The notes: a model not told the origin generated them from the letters alone. Positions 22,745-36,916 are shown, counted from the stretch's first letter. The stretch: DNA of 64,000 bases from Acanthaster planci (GCF_001949145.1 NW_019091518.1:333980-397979); one strand, 5' to 3'. A program made the numbers and translations.

Positions 22745-25700
22745 TTACTTGTTTTCGCTTGGATTGTCACAATTGCGTTTGCATGTCTTCCTCCAGTGAA
22801 ATCCTTGGAATGTTGGACTGAAGGGTAGATATCGACACCATGCCCATCGCCGGATGACGCTCATTCCAAACGGCAGGTTATAGCAGCTCGCTGGAAGGGA
22901 AGAGTCCAGCGATCCGCCGGCGACGATCTCCTCGGCATCTCGGTGAGTGCAACCGTTTATCTCGGTCATGTGAATGTCTTCTGTCTCTACGTTTTTATCT
23001 TGTCGTCCTTTTTGGTCGTTTCTTTCGGCGTTGCTCTCTCCTCCCCCTTCTTTTTGGCCCATGAACTGTTGTCTCCAGGACAGGAGTCCACGCTCTTTGT
23101 CAGTTCCTTGCGTCGCAAGGTGTAAACCAAGTTAAAACAGAAAAGCGAAATAAATGGAAAACAATCAGAGGGGGGGGAAATCACCAATTTCCTTGAAAAT
23201 TTACCTCTTCACCCATGGGAAAAAATTTCTCGGTGACGCCTATATGCATAATTGTAAAATTTCATGCCATTAAAATACATCATTAAAAGTTTCGCTTAAT
23301 TTGATATGGGTAGTAAACAAGAGTGGTTAGATTTTTAACATGATTGAATAAATAAAGTATACTGAAGAAAAAAATTAATTAATTAATTACAAATTCGAAA
23401 TTTAAGAACTGAACATTAAGCTAAATTAATGTCGAGTCTTACCCGGAATGGTATTGTCAAGCAAGAGTCCGAGGGATCCACCAACGAACAAGCCGGTGGT
23501 GAGCATGACTGTCAAGATTTGATCCAATTCAAAAGATCCTGAATAGAGACAGGAAAATTTCTTGATGTTGGTAAGCAGGAAGATAAAACCCAGACAGTGC
23601 ACGTTTCCTGTGTGCGCATAGCCAGGGTTTTGCAGAAGAGAACTCAGCATCGATGCCGTTACAGAAATGGCTTTGGAGAAAGTAGTAAGACTTTTGGTAG
23701 AAAGTATGTGGTATTTTTAAGGGCGCATCCGAGAATTTCTCCCGGAGATTAGGCCCCCTCAGATTTCCTTATTATGTGGACAGCTGGACACATAGTGCAT
23801 TACAATGTTACTGAATCAGATGTACAAATAGGCCTCATAACCTTTGGTTGACCCCAACCACCCCTCTGGGTCCGTGCCGGTGCCTTTATCTTCCATACTT
23901 GCAATCCCAATTTTTACCGTCCTGATTTTTGTCTCATTCCGTGACGGCGCACTTTCCTTTTCAAGTTGAAGTATGCAAATGGATCAATTCTGAAACCCAC
24001 AATGCCCCTCTTAGTTATTCGCTCTATGAACTGCCCTTGTCTTCGTCCACAGATTATCTGCAATTGTGTTTTGCTTGTGCAGGCCTACGTAACCAAATAA
24101 ACGTGCTCTGGATTTGACTGTTCTGTCTCATACTGGGACAAGTTCAGACTTTGTTCTCAACAACCCACGAGCAGCAGACAACAGTGGCATCGAATGTTGA
24201 CGGAGACTACTTCAGGACGCTGTTTGCGCAAAAAAATTATTTGCTTGCCGAAAAAAAATCACGCGTTGAATTGCAAAGCAATGCAATTGGTTCGTGTACC
24301 TTGTTGAATTGAACAACTAACCGGTCTTCAAGAGGCCTGGGTTTTGCTCAAGATAATACGGCACCACGAGGCCCATCAGGGTAGAAAAGCCGAGAATGAA
24401 AAGGTTACGGGACGAGTTGAGATCCACAAACTGGAGGTTGGACAGCCCTACCGCTGTTACCATACCTGTAAACAAATACATTCATTATATATATTATAAT
24501 TTTCATCACAAATGTTTGATGCACATGCCCAGATTCTTCGGTCTGGTTTTATATAAATGATTTTCGGGCAAGAAACATGGACAAATGACAATACATTTAC
24601 AAAAATTACAAATTATAAGATAAAACCAACGAAAGGAGATTGCACACAAAATCATGTAAATATATACAGCAAAGACAGGAAACCGAACAAAATCTCTCGA
24701 ATAACACAAACCCAGATCGACAAAAATATGCCATATGCAGGCCTGTAGGATTGCCTAAAAGCCGAATTAAGGCTTATCAAGAGGCTGTCCGACTCCAGCA
24801 CAAATTAAAAAAAAATGAAAAAAAGAAAGGAGCAGAAACACTGTATTATTAAAATAGGCTATAAACCCATTGAAGATGGTCTCAAGTTCTGTCCATGAAA
24901 TAGACGACACGAACAATACAAAAAGGAAGGTAGAAGATAAAACACCCAACCACAAATAACCCAAACACACGCAGAGAAGCAAACCAAGGAACCCCAGCTC
25001 CAACAGTGACTGCATGGTCCATCCACAGAATGACAACTAATATACAACCACTAAACTGTCTAAAAGCGGCTTAAGCAATTTCATCTCTAACTTGACGGGG
25101 GAGCAAACTCCATGTGCGGGAAAATCTAAGAAAACCGAATGTTTGAAAGCATCAGTTTTGGCAAATGGATGAGTAAAATGAAGTGTGTCATTTCTATGAC
25201 TATTGATGAAGAAATAATTGAAAACTGGTAGATCGTATAGCCCACAAGCACTTGCAAACAAACATACAAGAGAGATGCCACATTCTTGAATGAAGTGAGG
25301 AAATACCTATTACTACATAAAGCAGTGCGTTCATTGAAAATAATCCTAGTTAATTTATATTGTACACGCTCAAGCGAACGAATAATGACTGGTTTGATAG
25401 GGCTGCCACAATGGAACACCTTGTTCAAGGATGGGCAGACATAACTTATTGTACAAACGTAGCAAAACTTCCCTTCGTTGTGACTTTTGTCTTACAATAA
25501 TGCTCCACGCGCAAATATAATCTTCAAACACAGCCTTTGACAGGCAATTAATTATTTTTTACATGCCGTAATTAAAGTTGAATATCGTTGTTGCAACATA
25601 ATTGCAAGTTTGATTGATAATTATTCAACAGTCTCCGTGTTTTTTACGCACCTGCTTTGGAAAAAAAAGGAAATTCAATGCTTTGAGTTGTCTGTTGGGG

Positions 25701-28700
25701 TTAAGCATGATGTGGCATATGATGTTATGAGCTTGCTCAAGTTACAACAACACAGAGGAAGGTCATGGTGCGCTGTAAGCGCTTACGTGCAAAAAGACAC
25801 GAACCAGCATCAGGTCCGCATTTATACGACGTTCAGTGACAGAACGCCGAAGAAAGCCCTTAATTTCAGAAGCGACACACGGGAAAAATCTATGTCGCCA
25901 CGATGGTTATCCGGAGGGAATCAACTAATTTTTTGCAGGGGGCTGATTTCCGGTGGAGAGGGTCAAAGCACTTATCATCAACGAACTGTTAAACTAAATA
26001 ATAGTGAAAGAACGCAATTTCGAGGTTTTTCCAAGCAAAACCGACAAGCTTCATCCCATTTCATTTTCTTCCCATATTCTTTTGCTTTTCCATCGTTAAC
26101 CGTATTTTTTCAATCTGGCTTGCCAGGGTGCCACGACGCTCACACACCGGGCAATTTGTAAAAACGTTATAGGATATAAGATGGCAACCATATGCCTTGG
26201 GGCGTTTTCGCGCACAGCTCGCAATGTGAAAATTGTTTAATTGCGCCCTCTTGCAAGGCAAGACGACGGAAAACGACACATGGCTGTATTTTAAAGCGCT
26301 AACATCTTAAAGACCAGCAAAAATCCTAGCGTATTTACATATTCTGTGGTAACGTGGAGCCCTAACTATTTCTCTCGGATCGTTGATTTCAACCATATTG
26401 ACGCTTTTGTGTGTGCATATGATAAATCTCTCGACAGATGGCCAAGTCATGGCTTGTCGCATACAGATATCCACCGTGTCAGGGAGAGGATTATGCAGCC
26501 TCTGGGTGAAGACGAGGAAGGACTCACCAAACGCGATGCAAATGATGGCACCAACGATAGGGTCGGGCATAGTGGCCAAAAGGGCACCAACCTTACCAAC
26601 AACACCGACGACTATCAAGACGCAACCAGCAGCCTGTACAACCACACGACTGCCAACCTGGAAAGACAAAAATTATCAGGATAAACCATGCCGCATGAAC
26701 AATTCATTCGTAACTTTTGATTTGAATGTTGTGATTCAGTTCACTTTATATATTAAAGCCATGGCGGCACCTTGGTAAGTCCGATGGCTCCAATGTTTTC
26801 ACTGTGTGACGTAGTTCCGTTTCCGGATCCCCATGCCCCGGCCAGTATGCACCCAATGCCCTCGATCAGCACGCCCCGGTTGATAGCATGTTGGGGAGGG
26901 GGTGGGGCACCAGACATTCTGGCGCATGCGTAGTAGTCACCGATGGACTCGACGATGGAAGCAAACACGCCGGCCGTGATGCCAAGTACACTGGACAGCC
27001 TTACAGTGGGCGTGCCCCACTGCCCTGTACGAAAATGAATTTGTTTTTACTACTTTGTTCAAATTTCAACATGCCAACGGTCCTCACGTAGGGTATTGTT
27101 TACTGCGAGCCAAGGTTGCAACACAATTTATACTTGTTTTCAAGCAAAAGTTAAGATGAGAGAACTCTTAGAGTGCTCCTCTGTTTTCGTAAAATAAAAA
27201 TGTTTTAGTTTTATCTTTTTTTCTGCAAAATCGTTTTGTTAAACAAGTCGTGTACCTGGATACGGAAAGCGGAACCAGAGTGCGCGCTCCAGCACCATGG
27301 TGTTCAGATCGGTACGAGCGGCGTATCCATACACCTTTGGGTCGTCAGGGAACACGCCGGTGGCGGTGAATACATAGCAGAGTAACCAAGCAAGAGCGAT
27401 TCCTAGAATGATCTGTGTGTGTATAAGATATAATCTAAACATTTTGTAACGCTATTCATGTTACATGATTTGACAGATTTCGTCCTTATGTCTTTAATTT
27501 GATCTTCGTCCTAAGTGTATAACATGATTAATTTATAACAAGGATTATCTCATGCCAAAAAGTACTTAAATGCTTGCTACATTTGTAAAAGGTAGAACAA
27601 ATGATTAAACAGAACAAAAAGCACCGACCCAAACCAAACCAAACCAAATAAAACCCCAATCCATAAATTGTGTCGTACCGGGAATAATTTGAAGAGCTTG
27701 AATCTGCTCACGTGACACTTCTTTTCAGCGTTGTAGCTCAAAAGGGGGACACCAACGTTGGGAAGATATTGAGAGAATATGACGATGAAGACAATTGTCC
27801 TGATCAGAACAAAAACAGAAATCCAGGTGAAGAAAATGTCCTAAATGCAGTGTTGCTGGCATTTAAATAAATTCAAAAACACATTTTTGGGGAACACCTG
27901 TGTTTGGGAGGCAGAAGGGCAAATTTTCAGGATTTCTTCATAAGCAATTTTTTGCAGGCTTTCCCCAGGAGTGAGGTTTAATTTGGGGTCTTTGTACACC
28001 CCTGCAAAGTGAACTGAATTAGCGCCCAAAGCCTCTTTACCTCTTACCCCCTCCCCTGGACCCGTCATTGGCCGATACTCACATGAATGCTATACCCCAG
28101 TGCGCCCCTGACTTCGCTGCGGCCGCTTTATGAAGCGATAGACCAATCAGCGTGATGGTCGGTGTGATTGCAAGCGGACCAATAAAATTCATCAGGATAC
28201 CCACGATGCCCGTGGCACCAATAAAAACCTGCACGCACGAGGCCACCATGATGGCGCCCTGGATCTGGGGAAACAAAGGAAAAGACAGCTACCAACCAGA
28301 AGCCTACTATTATAGTTCACTGTGCTCCCACTATGGGGCTGTCTGCGCAAGTGCACGCCCTGATCTTGTTCTCAGATCGGTCAGTGCGTGTTGCAAACGG
28401 AGCCACAGTTTGAGTCTGTCGCCCACTTCATCTCGTCATATCGCAAGTGACACTGATGTAGATTTTCTTCCCTGAACATACCAGACTTGACGAAAAAAAA
28501 ATCAGTTATTGGCACTCAAATCATCGTTTAAGTTGGATCGAAGTGACACGATTTGATCTACTTAATCCTCTTCCGCATGGTTTCTTTTATTAAAGTAATG
28601 CCAAAAAGTTCCATCGTCTGGTTGAAACTGTCTGTCTTTGCCCACCTCTCTTATTCTTGCCAACCACTCCTCTTCAGCGGCAGTGACCTCTTCTGCTGTA

Positions 28701-30442
28701 GAATTCCCTGCATTCACAAATAACGCATTTTCAAAGGGGCGTAATGAATAAACACTGCGTTCGTATAGTATTGGGGTTATGTTGAGTGTGTAAACGCCTT
28801 CAATTATGGACCTATAACAATAGGAGACAATAGGGTCCACGGTTGCCGATCAGTCCACGGTTGGAAAACGTGTACAAAACATATGGGAGGTCTTCCAAAA
28901 AAGTTCAAGTATGAACAAAAGAGGAACAATAGGGAGTCGACGATTGGAGGCGTTTACACACTTGTGTGGGTGAATTGAAGGTTGCCTCTATCATAACGTT
29001 TTCTAACCATAGGAAACTGCTTGGGAATACGAATGTTTGTACCAAATACATCTTTACTGTGGAAGAGAAGTGACACGTTTACTTTGACAAGAGACATATC
29101 ACTGACATTGATTTCATATTACTTTTGTTTGTTTGGCAGGTAATTTGTAGTCCTTTCTCTATAAAGGAAATTAAAGAATGAATTCTAAACATTAAAAACC
29201 ATGCGCCGGGTGAGAAAAAAAAATTGTGAAAAAATTGCACTAAGTTCGTTTTTGACGCAGCCCCGAGACATACCAGTTGGTGCTGGCGGACATTCTCCTC
29301 TTAGGTTGAGGATTGAGTAAGACGGCACGAGGAAGGCTAAGGAAGTCCCCTGGATGATGGGAAGTCTGAACCAAATATCACAGACAATGAGTGACATACT
29401 GACTACTTCTACTTAATTGTGAAAAAAAATGAGAAATGATGAAATTTAATGGATAAGATGCTTAAAAGTTGTGTGCAGGTATAATCGTCGGTCAAAGTAT
29501 TACCGATGGACAGTTGGCCACTGAAAGAGGAATTGGTGGACGTGGCAAGAAAAGGTAAGAAAATTGTCCGGTCGTGAAATTGAAATATGTGACAGCTATT
29601 AGAGGACTACTTGTATTGACTTTCAAAGCCATTCACCTTTGGGACTTTATTGGTTAACTGATTGCGAAATGATGAATTAACGAATAATGCAATAGGACAA
29701 ACGGCAGTGTTTAGCCCTTGATTTGGACTGTTTTGTTGAGAGTAAGTGCACTCAAACTACAAATGATAGGAGCTGAAGTGAGCTTCACTAACCTAATGCC
29801 GAATGTGGTTTGTAGGACGGTCACCAAGCCATTAACCACAAAGAGGGAACCAATGAGCTCTCCTACAGTAACGGCGTCGTGCGCAATGCACAGGCTCGGG
29901 GTCAGCAGAAACGCAATAGAAATGGTACTCCCAAAAGTGGTCATAAAATGCTAGTTTGGGAAAAAATAAGAGAAGAAAATTTAATACTAAGACCCTCAGT
30001 TATACTCATTTGTTATTTAAGTCAGCGGCATGGTCACGTCACGCCTGTCCGAAAGCAACTAATTCATGACAAACTCGGTAGTCAAGTTGCAGGCCCCTCA
30101 GAAACTAAAAACCCTCCGAACACTTCGAGAATGAAATGCAGTAAAACACACCTGAATACCGAGGAAAACGGTAGTGTACCAGGGCGGCCTGTCCTCAAGA
30201 GCGTACACCAGACCGTGGACCGGGAGAGGTCGGTGGCTGGACCTACAACCAACGCCCTCCGTGATCACAGGCGACGGGGTGTCTATCTTGCCTCTCTGGT
30301 CTGTCTCGATCGATGAGACATCCTCATCCAAAGCGGCATTGGTGTGTTGCTGAGGTACCTCAGCCACGCCAGGTTGGTTGTCATCTTGTAGTTCCCCTAT
30401 AGTCACACTGTCCGACTCCATTTCATCAATAATTGGCTCCAT
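22745..30442 (-). CDS. SLC23-family nucleobase-ascorbate transporter, copy 1, 12 exons
   Basis: Complete 682-residue membrane transporter of the SLC23/NAT family (sodium-ascorbate or nucleobase symport, plasma membrane). Exons in transcript order: 30152-30442, 29793-29950, 29274-29365, 28646-28707, 28083-28264, 27679-27799, 27256-27412, 26771-27024, 26528-26657, 24322-24465, 23443-23538, 22745-23106. Recognised stretches are [99 protein letters not shown] and [16 protein letters not shown]. The TM8 glutamate is Glu380, and the NAT signature reads E430-N-I-G-x4-T-K439. Glu at the first signature position is typical of nucleobase-selective members; vertebrate ascorbate carriers have Pro. N- and C-termini are cytosolic and unconserved. 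It is oriented head-to-head with copy 2. Substrate is uncertain. Confidence 0.96.
24466..26527. other. Intron 9 of SLC23 copy 1
   Basis: Contains the LINE fragment at 25037-25450. A 183-codon plus-strand frame at 25610-26161 has no recognisable domain and is probably chance. Confidence 0.5.
25037..25450 (-). mobile_element. Degraded LINE (non-LTR reverse transcriptase) 3' end, in SLC23 copy-1 intron 9
   Basis: Minus-strand frames give [20 protein letters not shown] then, after a frameshift, [20 protein letters not shown] and [10 protein letters not shown]. The pattern (LERVQ..L.RIIF, then FFP...WN.L-like, then SL..F..L) is the familiar tail of non-LTR reverse transcriptases. It is broken by at least one frameshift and truncated at the 5' side. 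Confidence 0.55.
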
Positions 30443-33355
30443 CGTGTGGGTAACTTGCCGACAACGTACGTATACAGGGATGGCAAAACTCCAGCTTTTG
30501 CACCTGGTTTGGAATGACAGTCCCAGAGATCAAGTCGGTGATTGGTCGAGTTTAGTCTGCCCCTGCCGCCGCATTTTAACCGTGCTTGGTGAACGGTCGG
30601 TGCAACTTCGACCCCAACATATATTAAGAGTGTATACCCACGTTAGGCATCACTCAACCTTGCCTTACCAGCTCTCATCAATTGTATGTCAGAGTCAGGA
30701 AATAGCCGTTGGTTTGTCCTCAGGCCCTGAAAGGCAATAGTGATAACATTAAATAGTTGTTGTATGGGCAACCCTCTCAAATTCTGGACGCAGCACTGAT
30801 GGGGCAGGATGTGAAGCAGGTCGTTGCCCCACCACCTGGGTGTCCCCTTGAACTTTGGAAATGTACACAATCTATGCACAGGTCTCAGTCGCGCAGTTTT
30901 TCAGATTTTGGTGCCCCTGAAAAATGTGTGCCCCCTAGAAATGTCCACCTCATAGTTACGTCATTGCATATTCCGTAGTCAACATTTCCCCAGCCTCGTC
31001 CTTTTATCCAACGTATGCGTGCATTGTTTCGTCAACATGGCCTACGTTTGGCTCGCTTTGGCTTTCACGTTTATTTCGTACGCATATTCTCTTCAAGTCC
31101 AAAATGCCCATTACACGTGTATTGATCCAGCAATGTGACTCTAGTTTTGCTCGACGGCTTTCAATTCATGGCCCATAACATATTGACAAACAAACCTGCC
31201 GTAAGAAATGACGAAGCAAAAGGTTAGTTGCGTGAGTAAAACCAAATTCTCTGGATCCACTCAAGTTGCCTCAGTAGGCCTACAGTTAATTTTGGTTTGC
31301 CCGACTGGCCTGAACCGGGCAAAGGTTACTGACAGCATTACTCATACTTCCAATGTAAAATTGTACACCTCGAGATGGTAACTTAGCAAAACTCGACATT
31401 TTCTAAAGGTCAAGCAGCTTATGTCTATTGATTCAGGTGATGAGAATGAAATATTAGGAGAAAAAAATTCACCTAAAAAAACACACAAACAAACAAACCT
31501 ATCCAGGCTTGTATACGCATCAAAGAATATGGAACTAGGCCCCTACGCAAACTTTTGTTTATGGATGCGTATACGCATGTTGGTGTAGATGTCCTCATTA
31601 CCAACTTGCGTGATATACTCATATCTATTTAATTCTGCCTTGCGTATCGAGCCTTCTGCCGTGTATCATGCGAGGGAACTTGTGACATATTGCACACACC
31701 TATAGTGTGGACTAGTGTGACGGCGGTAAGTTAGTTTTATACCCATTGGATCAAATTTATCGGGGGGGGGGATTCGGAAATGCGTTTGCACGATCATGGA
31801 GGAAGGATAAGAGCCTTCCTCCATGATACGATCGTTCTGGTTCAGCTGATTTGCATATTTTTTAGGCCGCGTGCGGTCGCTCTTCGCCTTGATTTTGCAA
31901 GATCTGCAGGTATGTACACAAGCCGGCCTAGCCTACTGGGTCAGGCCTTTCATGTTTATATATATTATAGGCAATGGCCGTGTTTGTTTAACCCGGATCT
32001 GGATCACGATCAGCGATCCGTCGTTGATTTACCGTGACACCAAAGACCAAGTAGTGGATGGTCCGAACCAGCGTAAGGATCACTAATGTAGATTCAGATC
32101 CAACCAGGCCTAGTGTAGCGAGCCAGCGTGCACTGCGGCGCAATCCAAAAGACAGAAAATCAGGGGGCATGGCATTTGTATGATGTATAACCAGACATTG
32201 GACCAAGGAGAGGTCCCCAGTCTGTTGAGTTTGACTTCATGCACGCCCCCTCTCGGCCAATTTAGGTGAAGCATTATAAGAATCCTCTGTCCAAAGGATG
32301 TATATTTGTAACATGATGAACCTTTCATTAAATTTTGTTTTTTATATAACATTACTACTGACAGTATATGACGCAAATAAACAACATGAGAGTCACTTTA
32401 AATCTCATAGAAATTAATAAGAAAAGCCGCCATGATGCCACACTGTGGAAAACTATTCGTTGAAAACACCGCCGGTATCTGTCGAACCAACAAGGACCAG
32501 ACCGCCGGAAAATTGCTTCCCCCCCCCCCCGATTTGTTTTTTACAAAGTATACTTCATAGGTAAGAAAGTAATTGGCATATCAATTATCACATATTAGAA
32601 CCAAAAGCAAGGATGTCGAACGTTTTTGATATTCTCTTCTCCCCGAACATCATGCTGAATGAGCCCGAAGCTGCATTCGCTTTTGAATTTGCCTTACCCC
32701 CACCCCAAAAGCTGGATTCGCCGCTGCCCACAGGTTATTGCCATATTGCTCCTGTCAGAGAATAAGGTTTGGCTTTGTAAACTATAATTCCAACAACAGA
32801 TAAGGTTTTATTTCGGAAAACCCCATTGAAACTTCTTGTTATAACTTATAAACAAACACATCATTGAAGTAAAAGCAATTTAATCCGTTCGTCTGCCAAT
32901 TTTCCATAGTAATGGGCCAGAATTTGCTCAGCTTGTATTTATTTTGAGAATGACAAGTTCAGGCACAGTTGGAAAAACGTTTCTTGCAAGTGCTCGCAAT
33001 CCGGTCTGGAAAGAGCTTCTAGCCTGAGAGCTGACTCGTGGTAACTCCCTCTATTGGTGCATGGTAGCCATTACATCATGAAAATGCTTTGTTTTGATTG
33101 ACAGACATCCATTTAATCGTGGTGGACAGTCCATATTGATTGGATGGCCCAATTAATTAATACATCAAGATAAACATTTCTGATCGACGGTTGCCCACGA
33201 CTATACAATGTATACACTTTTAATCTGTTTCGAGTTAAAGGTAACGAGGGATGGTGTGAGGCCCGGCATAGGCCTTTGTCCATTGGCACGATTTTCAGGC
33301 TTGCAACAATTTTCCTTTGAGAAATTGCGAAGTCAGCTTCCAACATGACATCGGT
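30443..33355. other. Intergenic between divergent SLC23 genes, left part
   Basis: Includes the promoter side of SLC23 copy 1. A G-run lies near 31762, a perfect 14-bp hairpin at 31793-31827 and a C-run at about 32519-32530. No coding exon is recognised. Confidence 0.45.
31793..31827. repeat. Perfect 14-bp hairpin
   Basis: ATCATGGAGGAAGG (31793-31806) and its exact reverse complement (31814-31827) flank a 7-nt loop. Confidence 0.7.
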
Positions 33356-33690
33356 TCAGCTTTAACCGTCCTTACATTGATTGCGATCGGGGTTTTAGTC
33401 AGCGGCGGGCTCATCGGTGCCCCATCCTTGAAAGAGGAGCGGAGAAAAACCAAGCCCCCAACCAGCAACAAATCATCAACAACCCGCTAGATGATCACAC
33501 GGCGGGCTGCAACTACTCCACGATCCGCGGAATTGTTTCCCACGAACTACAGGACACGTCCCACCGGCTGGCTGAGCTAGAAGCAACCGTGGATACCAAA
33601 GTATAGGTGTGTCCGTGGATTTGGAAGGCGTCAAGCTGCAGCTAGACCAGATACAGAAATGAATCAACGACCTCCTTCAAAATGAGAGTG
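33356..33690 (+). pseudogene. Broken fragment: membrane segment plus coiled-coil, unknown gene
   Basis: A plus-strand exon-like block. The first frame reads LTVLTLIAIGVLVSGGLIGA, a hydrophobic span, then a basic stretch. After a +1 shift it continues with SHELQDTSHRLAELEATVD, an amphipathic helix, to a stop at 33604-33606. After a further break it continues VSVDLEGVKLQLDQIQK, a stop, then INDLLQNESG, ending at a good donor (GTAAGG, 33691). The order suggests a type II membrane protein with a heptad stalk. At least two stops and a frameshift argue for a pseudogene. Family not recognised. Confidence 0.4.
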
Positions 33691-34210
33691 GTAAGGCACC
33701 GATCCGACTACCTACCGCTACTTTTAAGTGAGGCCTGGGCAGCTAAATGGCCATGCTCTAACCATGGTGCTTATATATTATGGTATGATGTAATACAGAG
33801 GACACACAAATCTTTAGTTCAAGATAGTTTAAAGGTTATACTTTAAGCCAGGTTATTGGTTCTATTACAGACTACCATTACAAAAAGATATACGATACAA
33901 ACCGTGGAGTATGTGAATAAAAAGCACACAGGTGCAAAAACAGTTACACCGAAACAAAGTTACCCTATCCCAAAAGACACCTCATTAAAAGGAAAGAGAT
34001 GAACAGATCCTTAAGGACAAGACCGTTAAAACGTTAATTATTAGAAATTATTTTTATTAGAAATTCTTAAAATATGTATGTGAATTTCTATAAGGAATGT
34101 GTGGCAAATTGTGTGCAACGCACTCTTCTTTAGCTTCGTTGTATTCGCCTCGTGAATTCTTACCAACGTTTTGACACCGCATCTGACGAAAATCATTCTC
34201 ATAAATTTAG

Positions 34211-35083
34211 ATAATTCCACAATGGAAGAGATTGATGCAGAGAAAGGAGAATGGCTAGCAAGAGTCCGGGACGTATGAATTCATAATCGAGACAGTACAA
34301 GGCGGACGGCTGGAAATCCCCCTCTTCAGCTTCGTATGTAGTTGTTATATGTTATCTTAGTTCTTCAGTGGCATTCAGTTTGGGATGCACGTGCTTGACA
34401 AATGTGAAGTCGCGTGTGATGCAAATATATTGTGTTTGGAGCTAAAGAGAAGGTCACTACCTGTCAAAGCACATACTTTCTGACATGACTTCTGACAGCG
34501 ACATGTTTGAAAACAGCGTACAGTTTTGAGGTTGCTCAGAAATTAATTCTGGGGAAAAGAATCAATTACGCAATGCGGTATACCATGCTAATTGGATCAA
34601 AGTTGGTACGATGTTTTTACTTTATGCCGTTGATATGTCGTTTTGGTCTTCTTATGCGGGTGAAAATTTTGCAGATCCAGGGCGCCATCATGGTGGCTTC
34701 ATGGTTCCAGGTCGTAATCGGCGCCACAGGCGCCGTTGGTATTCTCCCGAACTTCATTGGTCCCCTCGCTGTCACATCCACCATCACGCTGATTTGTCTA
34801 TTGCTTCACCAGGCGGCAGCGGATAAGGCAGGCAAACACTTGGGCATTGCCTTTATGTAGGTTGCCAGTTTTATTAGGCACAGTCAAATAAGGTTCAAGT
34901 TTATGAGAACAAAATGCGATTATCGAAACTTTGCCAAATATTATTTACCAACAAGATATATCCCTCCCTTTTCTTCATTTTAGGACCATGGCGTTCATCG
35001 TTCTGTTCTCGCAATATCTGCCAGAGATTGGCATACCAGTCTTGAGCTATAATTCCCAGAAGAAGTGCCACGTGACTAGGTTT
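34211..35083 (+). pseudogene. Relic of a third SLC23 gene: exons 4, 5 and part of 6
   Basis: Three orphan exons match exons 4-6 of the flanking SLC23 genes: 34211-34272 (62 nt, same as both intact genes), 34675-34856 (182 nt, same) and 34984-about 35083 (homology lost just before the usual 121-nt end). Encoded pieces are [40 protein letters not shown] and FIVLFSQYLPEIGIPVLSYN. Splice sites of the first two exons are intact and there are no stops, so decay is recent or the exons remain constrained. No exon 1-3 or 7-12 homologue was found nearby. The plus orientation matches copy 2, which lies downstream. Confidence 0.8.
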
Positions 35084-35099
35084 CAAGGAAACAAGGTTT

Positions 35100-36916
35100 C
35101 AGAGGCATTTTGGGGTCAAGGTTATCCGTGGCAAAATGAGGAGGAACAGTCCAGGATATCATCATCAAAATCCTGCTCGAAGGAGTTATCCTAGTTGGAG
35201 AAGGAGTTTTTCCTCTTGTTTCCTTGACCACAGGAGAACAAAGGAATGTCCACAATTTGTATGTAAAACAGGTAAGAGTGACTCTCTGTGAGTGTGAAAC
35301 ATTGTTATTATCACGATTAAAAAGCAGAGATGTCGGGACCGTAGGCTTTCGACCCCCCCCACATTATGTTGAATGAGACCAAAACTGCTTTTGCTGTTAA
35401 ACCCCCCCTCACACACACACCAAAAGCTGGATATGCCGATGGTGTGATTGGTATCATATTCCCATTAAGTATAAGAGTTTTGCAGCTTCAGCATGAATTA
35501 ATTTGACTTTTCATTAAAGTACATTTAGCTGCTTTTACTTTGGCATAAGTTGAAATTGAACATCGAGAAACTGATTTCCCACCACAGCTTTCCGCAGATT
35601 TCAAATAAGCTCAGGACATTTCGGGGACTCCGTCTGCTTCACTAACTACAATTGATTGGTTTTAAACTGTTTTTCCTTTTTAGTTTATCGAGACTCAGTC
35701 TCGTGCTGGTGTCGTTTAAATTGACTCCAGTGTATTATGTCAGGATTATGGGCTCGCCTCCCACTGCGCGCTCACAGTGTGACCCTTTGACGGAAGTTTG
35801 CGGCCAATGCTGATGGCTTTTTCACACACGAATGCACCAACTTTGGGGTAAGACGGATGAACGCGAAAGCCTGATAACATTTTTCTTCTGTTAGCATGAA
35901 GATATTTTTAACTTCATAAATAACAGTAATGCTTCTGACTACTTAGGTAATCCAGCGATTAGAACAGCATTGTTAGACACAAGTCATCGTCTGTTTGAAC
36001 CTGAAGGAATGTCAAACTCGATAACTTCGTGTGGCATATTTACTTCGGACTGACAAAACGAAACAGCGCCTTGTTGGCAGAGTTGACGAATGATTGCACC
36101 AGGCGGTGTATTAAGCAGACGATGAATGTTAATGATCGCGAGGGTAAGAATGTTGTCACAGTGGACAAACTGGGTGCTAAGTTCCACTCGACTTTGCCTT
36201 GTGGAGTTGAACTCATACGACTATATATAGGTACTATCAGTGACAAACATAATTATGGCAATATATATATATGGCTGTATATCTGGCACTATTTAGTTCG
36301 CGTGCCCCTGGCTAATCAGGGTATATGGCATGCATGGCCGGGGCCACTGTCGACCTACACTCGTAAGTTCGTCTCCGTTATCTTTTTACCTCATATTTCC
36401 CTCATAAATCAAAACCCCACCCTGATACCGCCATATTAATCCTGCAGGGTGTCATCGCCATCTTTAGGAGAGTTTACAAACATTAAAGATTTTTGATTTT
36501 GAAAAGGAACGGTACCTAATACCTTTCCTGTCATCTCATAAAATCAGAATATTGGAAATCATAAGTAAAATGCAGCGACCGTGCCAATGAATGTAGCAAC
36601 AGGTTAGAAGAAACCCAAAACAACCCTCCCAAGGATCATGGAACCGGTTTAGAGGCATGATCAAAGGTGAAGACAGTACCGTCAAACCTGTCAAATGGGA
36701 AGGCCTGATGTGCTTATTGGATTATATTCTTGTCCGCATTTATATAGGGTTGAAAGGTTGAATATCACAATTGGCTGTGATGTACAACGAAGGTTTGTCG
36801 TCGGTCTAAAGTGCATAACTTTAAAAAACTGATGACATTCAAATGTTATCACTATTTCTTGACGACTCTACTATTTTTATGAATAGCGATCATGACGCAA
36901 GGTCCTCGAAGTTGAA
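35100..36916. other. Upstream region of SLC23 copy 2
   Basis: Contains a short CA tract near 35412 and otherwise unique AT-rich DNA. The promoter and 5' UTR of copy 2 should lie here, but no clear TATA or UTR splice pair stood out. Confidence 0.4.

Noticed and set aside
25610-26161. 183-codon plus-strand open frame
   Set aside because: Lies in an SLC23 intron; no domain, low-complexity and basic composition, no splice or homology support.
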